A DNA stretch of 64,000 nt, from contig NZ_FRBN01000002.1 of NCBI RefSeq assembly GCF_900142625.1, positions 236,671 through 300,670 on the forward strand. Reading direction: 5' to 3'. Below the pieces are notes generated by a model that did not search any database, was not told the DNA's origin, and saw only the letters and a program-made list of their open reading frames with translations. Source of the DNA: Roseovarius marisflavi. Lineage in GTDB: Bacteria > Pseudomonadota > Alphaproteobacteria > Rhodobacterales > Rhodobacteraceae. A program made the translations under genes and the position numbers. Of this stretch, positions 22,529 to 32,000 are shown piece by piece (positions within the stretch are counted from its first letter, which is position 1; each line of letters starts with the position of its first letter).

Positions 22529-24769
22529 ATGACCAAGACATTCAAGACCGACAGCCGGAAGATGCTGGGGCGTCTGCGTGATGTCATGGCCGAAGATGCC
22601 GCAGGTCAGGCCCGGCTCGATCAGATCACCCGGCTGATTGCCGAGGAAATGCGCACCGAGGTGTGCTCGATCTACCTGTTTCGCGACGAAGACACGCTGG
22701 AGCTTTGCGCCACGCAGGGGCTTAATCCGCAGGCCGTGCACGAAACCCGGCTCAAGCTTGGCGAGGGCCTTGTGGGCCGTGTGGCGCGCCACGGTCAGGT
22801 CGTGAACACCGATGATGCGCCCGCGACCAAGGGCTTTCGTTTCATGCCGGAAACCGGGGAAGAGGCCTATTCGTCCTTCATGGGCGTGCCGATCCAGCGG
22901 CTTGGCGAAAAGCTTGGCGTGCTGGTGGTGCAATCCAAGCAAGCGCGGCTTTTCTCGGAAGAAGAGATTTACGCCGTCGAAGTGGTCGCCATGGTGCTGG
23001 CAGAGATGGCCGAGCTTGGCGCCTTTGTCGGCGAAGGCGCGGCGATGTCCGCGCGCCACCAACAGGCCAAGCTGTTTCGCGGCACCACCGTGCAGGAAGG
23101 CACCGCGCAGGGCCATGTCTGGCTTCACGAGCCGCGCGTCGTTGTCGCCAACCCGATTGCCGAAGACCCGGTGCGCGAGCTGGAGCGCCTGCATGAGGCG
23201 GTCGAGACCCTGCGCGTCGGCGTTGACCGGATGCTCTCGACCGCCGGGGGCGACAAGGATCAGCTTGAGGTGCTCGAGGCCTATCGGATGTTCGCCAATT
23301 CCAAGGGGTGGATGCGCCGGATGGAAGCGGACATAGATAGCGGCCTGTCCGCCGAGGCCGCCGTCGAGAAAGAGCAATCAGCGGCGCGCGCGCGGATGAA
23401 TCAGGTCAGCGACTCCTACCTGCGTGACCGCCTGCATGATCTTGATGATCTTTCGAACCGGCTTTTGCGTATTCTGACCGGGCAAGGCGCAGAAACCGGG
23501 GCCGAGATGCCATCCGATCCGATCCTCATTGCGCGCAACATCGGTCCGGCCGAGCTTTTGGATTATGGCCGCTCTCTCAAGGGGATCGTACTTGAAGAGG
23601 GCTCTGTCGGCAGCCATGCGGCGATTGTGGCGCGGGCCCTGGCGATTCCGCTGGTGATCCACGCGGCGCGCATCACCACAGAGGCGCTGAACGGCGATCC
23701 CATTCTGGTGGATGGCGATCAGGGGCTGGCGCATCTGCGCCCCGACGACGCGATCGTGGCGGCCTTTCGCGACAAGATGGCGATGCAGGCAACCGCGCAG
23801 GAACGCTATGCCTCGATCCGCGACAAGCCCGCCGATACGCTCTGTGGTCAGCATATCAAGCTCAAGATGAACGCGGGCCTGATGGCCGATCTGCCCAGTC
23901 TTGAAAGCTCCGGCGCCGAAGGCGTGGGCCTGTTTCGCACCGAGCTTCAGTTCCTGATCCGAAGCCATATGCCCAAGCGCGCCGAGTTGTCAGAGCTTTA
24001 TTCGCGGGTGATGGATGCCGCCAAGGGTCAGCGCGTGGTGTTTCGCACGCTTGATATCGGGTCGGACAAGGTCCTGCCCTACATGAAGGCCACGGACGAG
24101 CCGAACCCGGCCATGGGCTGGCGCGCGATCCGCGTCGGATTGGACAAACCGGGCGTCATGCGCATGCAGCTTCAGGCGCTGATCCGGGGCGCCAAGGGGC
24201 GGCATCTGTCGATCATGTTCCCCTTCGTGGCGCAGCGCAGCGAATTCACCGCCGCGCGCGCCGAGATGGACAAGGCGCTTGAACGCGAGCGCATTCTTGG
24301 CCACCCCCAACCTGCCTCGATCGAGGTCGGGGCAATGCTTGAAACCCCGTCGCTTGCCTTCGCGCCGGATGATTTCTACCGCGAGGTCGATTTCATCTCG
24401 GTCGGGGGCAATGACCTTAAACAGTTCTTCTTTGCCGCTGATCGCGAAAACGAGCGCGTGCGCAAGCGCTATGACACCCTCAATGTCAGCTTTCTGAACT
24501 TTCTCGAAGGCATCGTCTATCGCTGCGCCACCACCGGCACCCCGCTCAGTTTTTGCGGCGAGGATGCCGGTCGGCCGGTCGAGGCCGCCTGTCTGGCCGC
24601 CATCGGCTTTCGCACGCTGTCGATGCGCCCCGCCTCAATCGGGCCGGTCAAAAGCCTGCTGCGTCGGCTTGATCTGCACGAATTGCGCGATGTCATCCAC
24701 TCCGAGCGTGACAGCGGCACCCAATCCGTGCGCGATGCGGTGATGGTGCATATGCGCGACAAATTCTGA
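22529..24769 (+). CDS. ptsP: PTS-Ntr phosphoenolpyruvate-protein phosphotransferase with GAF domain
   Basis: A 746-residue EI-Ntr. An N-terminal GAF domain (about 15-160, EEMRTEVCSIYLF) is followed by the EI swivel domain with the phospho-histidine in GSVGSHAAIVARALAIP (about residue 363). The C-terminal PEP-binding barrel has GVGLFRTELQFL, VVFRTLDIGSDKVLPY and DFISVGGNDLKQF, and the cysteine loop reads LSFCGEDAGRP. It starts the nitrogen-related PTS chain (PtsP to NPr to EIIA-Ntr) that signals nitrogen and K+ status. GAF-domain sensing of glutamine or 2-oxoglutarate is known for the family. Confidence 0.93.
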   Translation: MTKTFKTDSRKMLGRLRDVMAEDAAGQARLDQITRLIAEEMRTEVCSIYLFRDEDTLELCATQGLNPQAVHETRLKLGEGLVGRVARHGQVVNTDDAPATKGFRFMPETGEEAYSSFMGVPIQRLGEKLGVLVVQSKQARLFSEEEIYAVEVVAMVLAEMAELGAFVGEGAAMSARHQQAKLFRGTTVQEGTAQGHVWLHEPRVVVANPIAEDPVRELERLHEAVETLRVGVDRMLSTAGGDKDQLEVLEAYRMFANSKGWMRRMEADIDSGLSAEAAVEKEQSAARARMNQVSDSYLRDRLHDLDDLSNRLLRILTGQGAETGAEMPSDPILIARNIGPAELLDYGRSLKGIVLEEGSVGSHAAIVARALAIPLVIHAARITTEALNGDPILVDGDQGLAHLRPDDAIVAAFRDKMAMQATAQERYASIRDKPADTLCGQHIKLKMNAGLMADLPSLESSGAEGVGLFRTELQFLIRSHMPKRAELSELYSRVMDAAKGQRVVFRTLDIGSDKVLPYMKATDEPNPAMGWRAIRVGLDKPGVMRMQLQALIRGAKGRHLSIMFPFVAQRSEFTAARAEMDKALERERILGHPQPASIEVGAMLETPSLAFAPDDFYREVDFISVGGNDLKQFFFAADRENERVRKRYDTLNVSFLNFLEGIVYRCATTGTPLSFCGEDAGRPVEAACLAAIGFRTLSMRPASIGPVKSLLRRLDLHELRDVIHSERDSGTQSVRDAVMVHMRDKF

Positions 24770-24907
24770 CCCTTCGGGTTTGCGTAGGGTGGGTGAAACC
24801 CACGGTGTCCCGGCCCATGGCCGACCCGGAAATCCGGGCCATTCCGGCTTGCAGAGTTCGGATTTTCAATACCCATCCAAACCCTGTATGACAAGCCGAA
24901 ACCAGCC
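24770..24907. repeat. Intergenic stretch with the GTGGGT-GAA-ACCCAC hairpin
   Basis: The 138 bp between ptsP and the ZIP gene hold a short hairpin with 6-bp arms at 24789-24794 and 24798-24803, in a GTAGGGTGGGTGAAACCCAC context. This context recurs in many proteobacterial intergenic regions. There is no U-tract. No other element was recognised. Confidence 0.4.
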
Positions 24908-25708
24908 ATGCACAGGATCACCGTGGACATCTTATCGCCCATTGCACTCGGATTTATCGGAAGCCTGCTTGCCGGTCTGATGACCGCCGTGGGTGCAATT
25001 CCGGTACTGATGGGCAAAAGACCAAGCCGCGCGATGCGCGATATGTCGCTTGGCTTTGCGGCTGGCGTGATGCTGTCGGCCTCGTTCTTTTCGCTGATCA
25101 TTCCCTCGCTTGATGCTGCCACCGAACACTATGGCGAGGGGGCAATACCTGCGGCGATTGCCGTGGGCGGCATCCTTTTGGGGATGGCTGCGGTCGCGCT
25201 CTTGAATGAAACCCTGCCGCACGAGCATTTCAACACCGGGCGCGAAGGCCCGGAGGCCGCATCGCTCCGGCGGGTCTGGCTGTTCATCATTGCGATCACG
25301 ATCCACAACTTTCCCGAAGGGCTTGCCGTGGGCGTTGGCTTTGGCGCGCATGGGCTTTCGGGGGGAATACCGCTGGCGCTCGGGATCGGGCTTCAGAACG
25401 CGCCCGAAGGGCTTGCCGTTGCCGTCGCCCTGCTTGGCGAGGGCTATAGCCGTCGCCGCGCCTTCGGCATCGCCGCCCTGACCGGCCTTGTCGAGCCGAT
25501 TGGCGGCCTGCTTGGGGCGGCGATCATCTCGGTCTCCGAGCCGTTTCTGCCCTGGGGGCTGGCCTTTTCGGCCGGCGCGATGCTTTACGTCATCAGCCAC
25601 GAGATCATCCCCGAAACCCACCGCTGCGGCCATCAGAACAAGGCCACGCTTGGTTTTGCCATCGGGCTTGTGCTGATGCTGTTTCTCGAAGTGTGGCTGG
25701 CGGCGTAA
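24908..25708 (+). CDS. ZIP-family metal transporter
   Basis: A 266-residue membrane protein with about eight helices. The ZIP signature in helix 4, IAITIHNFPEGLAVGVGFG (HNFPEG metal site), is followed by helix 5 QNAPEGLAVAVAL with a second PEG site. A His/Glu-bearing loop (LPHEHFNTGREG) lies between helices 3 and 4, and SHEIIPETHRCGHQ near the C-terminus matches GufA/ZupT-type proteins. It imports Zn2+ or related divalent cations. No adjacent metal regulator or clear Zur box was found. Confidence 0.9.
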   Translation: MHRITVDILSPIALGFIGSLLAGLMTAVGAIPVLMGKRPSRAMRDMSLGFAAGVMLSASFFSLIIPSLDAATEHYGEGAIPAAIAVGGILLGMAAVALLNETLPHEHFNTGREGPEAASLRRVWLFIIAITIHNFPEGLAVGVGFGAHGLSGGIPLALGIGLQNAPEGLAVAVALLGEGYSRRRAFGIAALTGLVEPIGGLLGAAIISVSEPFLPWGLAFSAGAMLYVISHEIIPETHRCGHQNKATLGFAIGLVLMLFLEVWLAA

Positions 25709-25720
25709 AGCGCCCCGGTC

Positions 25721-26515
25721 CTAGGCCCGTTGGGCCGGTAATTTCTCGACCTTCAGGCGCAGCGCCTCGACCATATCACCGTGGTCACGCCCGGCGTCAA
25801 TCGCCAGACGGCGCAGGCCGAAATGCACATGCGCCATCTGCTGATAATAGCTGGTATAGGCGTAATTCGTCGCCGCACCGGCCGCGGCACCCAAAATCGG
25901 CACCGTTTGCGCCGCAAGCTTTTGCCCCAACACCGTGGCCAGCCGTGGCGCGACCCGCGCAATCAGCGAATTCAGCGCGGCCCCGGTGACCGTGACGCGC
26001 GTGCCGATAAACCCAAGGTCGGCGCCATCATCGCCCGACAGGGGGCCAGCCGCGCCGAACACCTCGACCGCCTCGAAGCGCACGCTTGCCTCTGCGGGAT
26101 CAAAGCCATGCTCGATCGCCACGTCCTGAATGGCGCGCAAAAGCACCGTCGTGGTCACCGGCAGTTCCGCCAGTGCCGTCGGCAGGCCCCCCATGCCGCC
26201 CGCCGCGCCCATCGCCGTGGTCACCGCCCTCGCCATCCATCCGGGCTGATCCCCGACCACCTCGCGCGAGCGGTGCGCCATCTCCATCGCCCGGTGAAGC
26301 GCGTTTTCGGTCACCTCTCCCAGACGCATCCGCACCGACACCGGCAGACGATCCAAAAGCCCCTCGGCCTGTCCGCCGACAAGGTTCAAGAGATCAATCG
26401 CCGCATTGCCCGCGCGCGCATGGCGGCGCGCCAGATCCAACAGCCGCGCGTCGATCTCTTCGGCGTCAATCGGCCTGCCCAAAAGCTCCATCTTCGTGTC
26501 CTGACTGTGATCCAT
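25721..26515 (-). CDS. EcsC-family protein
   Basis: A 264-residue protein of the EcsC family (named after Bacillus EcsC, function unclear). It shows the helical N-terminal part, the GMGGLPTALAELPVTTTVLLRAIQDVA block and the glycine/alanine-rich helices ARVAPRLATVLGQKLAAQTVPILGAAAGAATNYAYTSYYQQMAHVHFGLRRLA. These hydrophobic helices suggest peripheral membrane binding. It converges on the ZIP gene with only 12 bp between the stops. Confidence 0.82.
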   Translation of the reverse strand: MDHSQDTKMELLGRPIDAEEIDARLLDLARRHARAGNAAIDLLNLVGGQAEGLLDRLPVSVRMRLGEVTENALHRAMEMAHRSREVVGDQPGWMARAVTTAMGAAGGMGGLPTALAELPVTTTVLLRAIQDVAIEHGFDPAEASVRFEAVEVFGAAGPLSGDDGADLGFIGTRVTVTGAALNSLIARVAPRLATVLGQKLAAQTVPILGAAAGAATNYAYTSYYQQMAHVHFGLRRLAIDAGRDHGDMVEALRLKVEKLPAQRA

Positions 26516-26547
26516 GAGGTACCAGATTGCCCCTGTCGGCCCCTAAT

Positions 26548-27033
26548 TCAAGCGTGACGTGTGACTTTACCCGTGACATGATCCCACGCACCGGGCTGTA
26601 ATTCCAGCCCGAGAACCCGCTCAGGATTGGTCGGCGGCGGCATCTCGACGCCGCTCAATCGCTCAAACCCAAAGCGCCCGTAATAGGGCGCATCCCCCAC
26701 CAGCATCACCCGCTCCCAGCCTTTTGCCCGCGCCCGCTCAAGGCTGTCCTGGATCAGCAAGCGGCCAAGCCCCTCGCCCTGATGGGTCGGATGCACCGCC
26801 ACCGGCCCCAGCAAAAGCGCCTCGGCGCGCCCGACACGCACCGGCCAAAACCGGATCGCCCCGGCCAGAATGCCCCCCGGATCGCGCGCCACAAGGCTAA
26901 GCCCCGCGACCGGCGCCACCCCGTCGCGCAGCCGGTAAGACGACAAGGCCTCACGCCCCGGTGCAAAACACAGGTCATAAAGCGCCTCGACTTCCCACCA
27001 GTCTTCGGCTGTTTCGGGCCGCAGATCGAACAT
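26548..27033 (-). CDS. GNAT-family N-acetyltransferase
   Basis: A 161-residue GNAT protein. Acetyl-CoA-binding motif A is LGPVAVHPTHQGEGLGRLLIQDSLERARAKGWERVMLVG (Q/R-x-x-G-x-G/A form QGEGLG). DAPYYGRFGFERL is the usual last element, so it belongs to the YhbS/predicted N-acetyltransferase group. Start 27033 is preferred because AAAGGG stands 8 bp ahead. The ATG at 27042 would leave too little spacing. The substrate is unknown. Confidence 0.83.
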   Translation of the reverse strand: MFDLRPETAEDWWEVEALYDLCFAPGREALSSYRLRDGVAPVAGLSLVARDPGGILAGAIRFWPVRVGRAEALLLGPVAVHPTHQGEGLGRLLIQDSLERARAKGWERVMLVGDAPYYGRFGFERLSGVEMPPPTNPERVLGLELQPGAWDHVTGKVTRHA

Positions 27034-27130
27034 GCGGGCCATCCCTTTCGTGAATTCGACTGGCAATGCGCCTAGCACGGCGCTAGGTCTGGCACAAACC
27101 AGATCATGCCAGATCACGAAGGAGAGACAG

Positions 27131-27736
27131 ATGTTCTACAAACCCGAGGATGGCCACGGCCTGCCGCATAATCCGTTCAACTCCATCGTGACCCCGCGCC
27201 CGATTGGCTGGATCTCGACCCGGGGCGCCGATGGGCGCGACAACCTTGCGCCCTATTCGTTTTTCAACGCCGTGGCTTACGTGCCGCCGCAGGTGATGTT
27301 TTCCTCGACCTCGGCCAAGGAAGATCGCGGCGACACCAAGGACAGCGTCGCCAATATCCGCGAGACCGGCGTGTTCTGTGTGAACATCGTCGAATACGAG
27401 ATGCGCGATGCGATGAACAAAACCTCCGGCCCCTGGGATCGCGCGACCGATGAGTTCGAGCTCGCCACCCTGGCCAAGGCCGAATGCGACACGATTGCCT
27501 GTTCCCGCGTGGCCGCCGCGCCCGCCAATCTTGAATGCAAACGGACCCAGATCGTACAACTCCCCGGCGAGGCGAATTTCGCCGTCTTCGGCGAGGTGAT
27601 CGGCGTGCATATGCGCGATGATTGCATGGTGGACGGCATGTTCGACGTGCTGCGCTACAACCCGCTCACCCGGCTTGGCTATCAGGATTATTCGGTCATC
27701 CGCGAAAAATTCAGTCTCAAGCGTCCCGGCGAATAG
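27131..27736 (+). CDS. Flavin reductase-like (FMN-binding split-barrel) protein
   Basis: A 201-residue protein from ATG 27131 behind AAGGAGA. The opening PHNPFNSIVTPRPIGWISTRGADGRDNLAPYSFFNAVAYVPPQVMFSS is the signature of the flavin reductase/DIM6-NTAB family. FGEVIGVHMRDD and RLGYQDYSVI complete the split barrel. It binds FMN and probably reduces it with NAD(P)H or acts as an oxidoreductase. No partner monooxygenase is nearby. Confidence 0.85.
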   Translation: MFYKPEDGHGLPHNPFNSIVTPRPIGWISTRGADGRDNLAPYSFFNAVAYVPPQVMFSSTSAKEDRGDTKDSVANIRETGVFCVNIVEYEMRDAMNKTSGPWDRATDEFELATLAKAECDTIACSRVAAAPANLECKRTQIVQLPGEANFAVFGEVIGVHMRDDCMVDGMFDVLRYNPLTRLGYQDYSVIREKFSLKRPGE

Positions 27737-27741
27737 GGTCG

Positions 27742-27806
27742 CGGCTTCTTCTTGCGACAAATATCCCGGGGTGAATTGGCCAAGGGCCAAGAGGGGCAGC
27801 GCCCCT
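27742..27806. repeat. Dispersed roseobacter-type intergenic repeat with GC hairpin
   Basis: CTTCTTCTTG followed by an ACAAATATCCCGGGG-type core and then the hairpin AGGGGC-AGC-GCCCCT (27792-27806). Related copies occur at 45926-46025 and 52510-52545. It lies between convergent genes and may serve as a terminator or processing site. Confidence 0.55.
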
Positions 27807-27812
27807 GCCCCG

Positions 27813-29477
27813 CTATCCGGCCGAAATCGCCGTGCCAAGCTTGGCGGCGCTGCGCCCGCGGCTATCGCGGCCAATCGTGCGGCACAGGATCAGCACCGGG
27901 ATAAGACCAAACCCGACCAGCACAAGCGAGGGCACCGCCGCCTCGGCCAGCCGCTCGTCGGCGGCAAGACGGTGCGCCTGCACCGCAAGCGTCTGAAAGT
28001 TGAACGGATGCAGGATAAGCGTCGCGGGCAGCTCTTTCATCACATCGACAAAGACGATCAACAGCGCGGTCAACACGCTGGTGCGCGCCACCGGAAGATG
28101 CACCCGCAGCAAGAGCTTCGGCCCCGGCTGGCCAAGCGACCGGCCAATCGCATCGAAATGCCCCGGCACCGTCGCCATACCGCTGTCATAGGCATTGAGC
28201 GCGGCGGCCATGAAGCGCGCCACATAGGCCAGCACCATCAGCCAGATCGACCCGGTGATCAAAAGCCCGGTTCGGATGCCGAATGTCTCGCGCATGAAAG
28301 CATCCACGCTATTGTCGAGCGCCGCCATCGGCACCATGAGCCCAACGGCTATCACGCCGCCGGGCACCGCATAGCCAAGCCCGGCCCCGATCACCAACCA
28401 ACGCGAGGCCCGCCCCGGTTTGGTGCGGGCGCGAAAGCCGATAAGCACCGCCCCGATCACCGTCAGCACCGCCGCCACGCTGGCAAGGGTGACCGAATTC
28501 GCCATGAATCCAAGATAGCGGTCCGACAACAGGCTTTGCCCCGATCCCATCGCCATGCTGCCCAGCATGACCACCGGGATCACAAAGCCAAGCAGGACCG
28601 GTAAAAGGCAAATCGCGCAGGCGATCCAGCCCCCCGCGCCGCGCAAGGTGGGGCGTTCCATCGTCTCGAACCGCGCGCCGCGCCCGGCGGTGCGCGCCCG
28701 CCCCCGGCTGGCGCGCTCAAGCCCGGCCAGAAGCAGGGCAAAGCTCAGCAGGCAGAGCGCCAGTTGTGCCGCCGCTGCGCGATCGCCAAGCGAAAACCAG
28801 GCCTGATAAATGCCGGTGGCAAAGGTCTGAACATTGAAAAAGGCCACGGTGCCGAAATCGGCAATGGTTTCCATCACCGCCAACAGCGCGCCGCCCGCAA
28901 TCGCCGGGCGCGCCATCGGCAGGGCCACCCGCCAGAATGCGGCAAGCGGCGAGCGCCCAAGCGTGCGCGCCACCAGAAAGGCATTGGCGCTTTGCTGGCG
29001 AAACGAGGCCCGCGCCAGAAGGTAGACGTAGGGATAAAGCACGATGGTCAGCATAAGCGCCGCGCCGCCAAGGCTACGGACCTCCGGAAACCAGTAATCG
29101 CGCGGTCCCCACCCGGTCGCTGCGCGCAGGGCGGTCTGCACCGGGCCGGGGTGGTCCAGCATATGGGTATAGGCATAGGCCATCACATAGGCCGGAAAGG
29201 CCAGCGGCAGCGCAAGCGCCACCTCGAGTATGCGCACGCCGGGAAAGCGATAGACCGTGACCAGCCAGGCCGTCACCGAGCCGATCACCGCCGTGCTGAT
29301 CCCGACCACCACCACGAGGGTCAGCGTCGTCGCAGTGTAGCGCGGCAGAACGGTCGAAAGCACCTCGCGCCATGTTTGCAAATCACCGGTCAGCGCGGCG
29401 AGCGCCGCCGCCAGAATAGGGGCGACGCAAAACGCCACCACGACCCATGCCAGACGATGCAACAGGCGTTCGCTCAT
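27813..29477 (-). CDS. Fe3+-type ABC transporter permease (double-length)
   Basis: A 554-residue permease with two repeated halves of about six helices each. The EAA-type loops read ARTLGRSPLAAFWRVALPMARPAIAGG (first half) and GRSLGQPGPKLLLRVHLPVARTSVLTA (second half). The fused two-domain form is typical of FbpB/AfuB ferric-iron and ThiP-type permeases. A C-terminal half reading MKELPATLILHPFNFQTLAV is characteristic of the Fe3+ group. No binding protein or ATPase gene is adjacent. An iron-box-like sequence lies upstream at 29501-29522. It would move ferric iron from a periplasmic carrier into the cytoplasm. Confidence 0.83.
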   Translation of the reverse strand: MSERLLHRLAWVVVAFCVAPILAAALAALTGDLQTWREVLSTVLPRYTATTLTLVVVVGISTAVIGSVTAWLVTVYRFPGVRILEVALALPLAFPAYVMAYAYTHMLDHPGPVQTALRAATGWGPRDYWFPEVRSLGGAALMLTIVLYPYVYLLARASFRQQSANAFLVARTLGRSPLAAFWRVALPMARPAIAGGALLAVMETIADFGTVAFFNVQTFATGIYQAWFSLGDRAAAAQLALCLLSFALLLAGLERASRGRARTAGRGARFETMERPTLRGAGGWIACAICLLPVLLGFVIPVVMLGSMAMGSGQSLLSDRYLGFMANSVTLASVAAVLTVIGAVLIGFRARTKPGRASRWLVIGAGLGYAVPGGVIAVGLMVPMAALDNSVDAFMRETFGIRTGLLITGSIWLMVLAYVARFMAAALNAYDSGMATVPGHFDAIGRSLGQPGPKLLLRVHLPVARTSVLTALLIVFVDVMKELPATLILHPFNFQTLAVQAHRLAADERLAEAAVPSLVLVGFGLIPVLILCRTIGRDSRGRSAAKLGTAISAG

Positions 29478-29500
29478 GCCTTCGCCTCCTTGGGGCGTAA

Positions 29501-29522
29501 TTTCCGACTGTTTTGATCAGTA
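29501..29522 (-). promoter_or_regulatory. Possible iron-responsive operator upstream of the Fe3+ permease
   Basis: On the minus strand the sequence reads TACTGATCAAAACAGTCGG, then AAA, 24 bp before the permease ATG. It resembles the iron-linked motif described upstream of iron-uptake genes in Rhodobacterales (the so-called Iron-Rhodo-box ending in AGTCGG), as recalled rather than checked. CTGATCAAAACAG also contains an imperfect inverted repeat. Confidence 0.35.
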
Positions 29523-29575
29523 TTCTCTGCGCCCCAAAGGGTCAAGAGAGGCAGGCGCGCTGTTTTGGCGCGTTT

Positions 29576-30592
29576 TCAACCTGTTGAAACGCCCGCCTCG
29601 GCAAAGCTTGCCATGCCCGAATGACAGGCCAACGCACCCTGAAGGATGCCAATCGCAAGCGTCCCGCCCGAGCCTTCGCCAAGGCGCATGCCAAGCGACA
29701 GGATCGGCTCTTTGACAAGCAGGGCCAAAAGCCGGACATGGCCCGGCTCGGCGCTGACATGACCGGCGACCGCATGATCAAGCGCGCCGCCCCGGGCCGC
29801 CTCAAGACAGGCCGCCGCAGCGGTGCAGATAAAACCATCCAAAATCAATGGGATAGAGAGATGCCTTGCACGCAGAATCGCGCCTGCCATCGCCGCAAGT
29901 TCGCGCCCGCCCAGACAGCGCAGCGCCTCAAGGCCGTTGTCCTGCGCCGTGGGATTGGCCGCGACCGCGCGCGCGATAACCTCGGCCTTATGGCCCATCG
30001 CCTCGGGCGCAAGCCCGGTGCCCCGCCCGGTCCAGCCTGCGGCATCCCCGCCAAACAGCGCGAGGGCAAGCGCGGCGGCGCTGGTGGTATTGCCGATCCC
30101 CATTTCGCCGACCACAAGCAGGTCGGTCTCTACGTCCACCGCATCCCAGCCGGTTTTGAGCGCGTTTACCACCTCGGCCTCGGACATCGCCGGGCCCTTG
30201 GTCATGTCCTGCGTCGGGGTGTCAAGCGCCAGGGCATGCACATCCATCCGCGCGCCCACGACCCCGGCCAACTGGTTCACGGCCGCGCCACCGCCTTGGA
30301 AATTTGCCACCATCTGGGCCGTGACCTCGGCGGGAAAGGCGGAAATGCCTTGCGCCGTCACCCCGTGGTTGCCGGCAAAGACAATCACCTGCGGGTGGTT
30401 GATGCGCGCGCGCGCATCCCCGCGCCAGCCACAGTACCAAAGCGCCAGCGTCTCAAGCCGCCCAAGCGCGCCCGGCGGCTTGGTTAGTTGCCCGTCACGC
30501 ACGCGCGCCGCCTCAAGGGCCGCGTTGTCGGCGGCGGGCAAATCCTGGAGCAGGGCGGAAAACTCGGCAAGGGTCGTGAAATTTAGCGCCAT
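29576..30592 (-). CDS. cobT: Nicotinate-nucleotide--dimethylbenzimidazole phosphoribosyltransferase
   Basis: A 338-residue CobT. It has [52 protein letters not shown] and the catalytic glutamate loop [17 protein letters not shown] (equivalent to Glu317 of Salmonella CobT). The start at [11 protein letters not shown] (30592) was chosen over an upstream ATG at 30619. It makes alpha-ribazole phosphate for the lower ligand of cobalamin. It diverges from cobS, so both steps of nucleotide-loop assembly share one promoter region. Confidence 0.93.
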   Translation of the reverse strand: MALNFTTLAEFSALLQDLPAADNAALEAARVRDGQLTKPPGALGRLETLALWYCGWRGDARARINHPQVIVFAGNHGVTAQGISAFPAEVTAQMVANFQGGGAAVNQLAGVVGARMDVHALALDTPTQDMTKGPAMSEAEVVNALKTGWDAVDVETDLLVVGEMGIGNTTSAAALALALFGGDAAGWTGRGTGLAPEAMGHKAEVIARAVAANPTAQDNGLEALRCLGGRELAAMAGAILRARHLSIPLILDGFICTAAAACLEAARGGALDHAVAGHVSAEPGHVRLLALLVKEPILSLGMRLGEGSGGTLAIGILQGALACHSGMASFAEAGVSTG

Positions 30593-30669
30593 AAGACCCT
30601 CATTGCATGTTATTCGCACCCTGTGTATCGCAGGGTCAGCCGAGGCCCCAGCCGAAAAAGGGCACGCCC
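30593..30669. promoter_or_regulatory. Divergent cobT/cobS promoter region
   Basis: Only 77 bp separate the two start codons. A hairpin ACCCTG-N7-CAGGGT (30618-30636) is present. The interval is too short for a cobalamin riboswitch, and none of its conserved B12-box sequence is visible. Confidence 0.4.
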
Positions 30670-31428
30670 ATGACGGAAAACGACAAGAGCCTGATCCGAC
30701 CCGTGGATTTGCCGCTGGCGCTAAGCCTGCTCACTCGTTTGCCGGTGCGGGTAAGCGCCTATGAGCGCAGCGCAGAGGCGGCCTGGGCCTATCCTTTGGT
30801 CGGCGTCGTTCTTGGCACGCTGGCGGCGCTTGGCGGGCTTGCGGCCGGGTGGATCGGCCTGCCGCCCCCTTTGTCGGCCCTTGTCGCCCTCAGCCTCCTG
30901 ATCGTGCTGAGCGGGGCGATGCACGAGGATGGGCTGGCCGATACCGCAGACGGGCTCTGGGGTGGATGGACCCGCGAAAAGCGCCTTGAGATCATGAAAG
31001 ACAGCCATATCGGAAGCTATGGCGTTCTGGCGCTGATCCTGTCGGTTGGGGCGCGGTGGGGGGCGCTCTGGCTGTTGTTCGAGGCCGGTCCGGCCACGGC
31101 GGCGGTCGCTCTGATCGCGGCGGCGACCCTGTCGCGCGGGGTGATGCCTGCGCTTATGGCCGCCCTGCCGCATGCGCGCGACACCGGCCTGTCGCGGCGG
31201 GTGGGAGGCGTCGCGCCGATAAGCGCCGCAGTTGCGGGCATGCTTGCCGGGGCCATCGCAATCGTGATTCTTGGCGGTGCGGGCGTCACCGCGGTGCTCT
31301 GCGCCGGTGTTGCGGCGCTTGGCGTCGGCGCCATTGCACGGGCAAAAATCGGCGGGCAGACCGGCGATATCCTTGGTGCAAGCCAGCAGATCGCGGAAAT
31401 CGCCGTGCTGTTCAGCCTTCTGGCCTGA
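30670..31428 (+). CDS. cobS: Adenosylcobinamide-GDP ribazoletransferase (cobalamin synthase)
   Basis: A 252-residue membrane enzyme. The Mg-binding motif [39 protein letters not shown] is the CobS/CobV signature. About six helices follow and the end reads [21 protein letters not shown]. It joins adenosylcobinamide-GDP with alpha-ribazole to form cobalamin at the inner membrane. The ATG at 30670 was chosen because upstream codons overlap the cobT leader. Confidence 0.93.
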   Translation: MTENDKSLIRPVDLPLALSLLTRLPVRVSAYERSAEAAWAYPLVGVVLGTLAALGGLAAGWIGLPPPLSALVALSLLIVLSGAMHEDGLADTADGLWGGWTREKRLEIMKDSHIGSYGVLALILSVGARWGALWLLFEAGPATAAVALIAAATLSRGVMPALMAALPHARDTGLSRRVGGVAPISAAVAGMLAGAIAIVILGGAGVTAVLCAGVAALGVGAIARAKIGGQTGDILGASQQIAEIAVLFSLLA

Positions 31429-31438
31429 GTCGAGAATG

Positions 31439-31467
31439 AAAAAGGCCGCGCCAAATGGCACGGCCCT
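31439..31467 (-). terminator. Terminator between convergent cobS and carD
   Basis: GGCCG (31444-31448) and GCC (31450-31452) pair with GGC (31457-31459) and CGGCC (31461-31465), with one mismatch and an AAAT loop. The minus strand continues with TTTTTCATT, a clear U-tract for carD. The plus strand has only CTTTCC, weaker for cobS. Confidence 0.75.
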
Positions 31468-31487
31468 TTCCAAACTGTTTCAGGCCT

Positions 31488-32000
31488 TTAGGCTGCGACG
31501 CGCGATATCAGCACATCACCCACCTGCTTGGCGGCCAGTACTTCGTCGCCACCGCTTACGGCGGCCACTTCGCGGGTCAGACGCTCGAGCGCGGCCTCGT
31601 AAAGCTGACGCTCGGAGTAGCTCTGTTCGCGCTGATCGTCGGCGCGGTGCAGGTCGCGGACAACCTCGGCAATCGCGATAAGATCGCCCGAGTTGATCTT
31701 TTGTTCATATTCCTGCGCCCGGCGCGACCACATCGCGCGCTTGACCTTGGCCTTGCCCTTGAGGGTGGTCATCGCCTTGGAGACCACATCGGGGCTGGAC
31801 AGGCTGCGCATACCAATTTCGGTCGCCTTGTTGGTCGGCACCCGCAGGGTCATCTTGTCTTTTTCGAACGAGATCACGAACAGTTCCAGCGTGATGCCGG
31901 CGATTTCCTGTTCTTCGATCGAAACGATCTGGCCCACACCGTGAGCCGGGTAAACCACATAGTCGTCAGGACGGAATTCGGACTTTTTGGACTTCGTCAT
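31488..32000 (-). CDS. carD: CarD-family transcriptional regulator
   Basis: A 170-residue protein. The N-terminal RNA-polymerase-interacting domain reads FRPDDYVVYPAHGVGQIVSIEEQEIAG. A helical C-terminal domain has MRSLSSPDVVSKAMTTLKGKAKVKRAMWSRRAQEYEQKINSGDLIAIAEVVRDL. CarD binds the RNA polymerase beta subunit and stabilises open promoter complexes, notably at rRNA promoters. The order helicase, S4 protein, fdxA, carD on one strand is common in alphaproteobacteria. Confidence 0.93.
   Translation of the reverse strand: MTKSKKSEFRPDDYVVYPAHGVGQIVSIEEQEIAGITLELFVISFEKDKMTLRVPTNKATEIGMRSLSSPDVVSKAMTTLKGKAKVKRAMWSRRAQEYEQKINSGDLIAIAEVVRDLHRADDQREQSYSERQLYEAALERLTREVAAVSGGDEVLAAKQVGDVLISRVAA

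Noticed and set aside
30593..30669. A cobalamin riboswitch before cobS
   Set aside because: The interval is only 77 bp and lacks the conserved B12 box; only a small hairpin is present.
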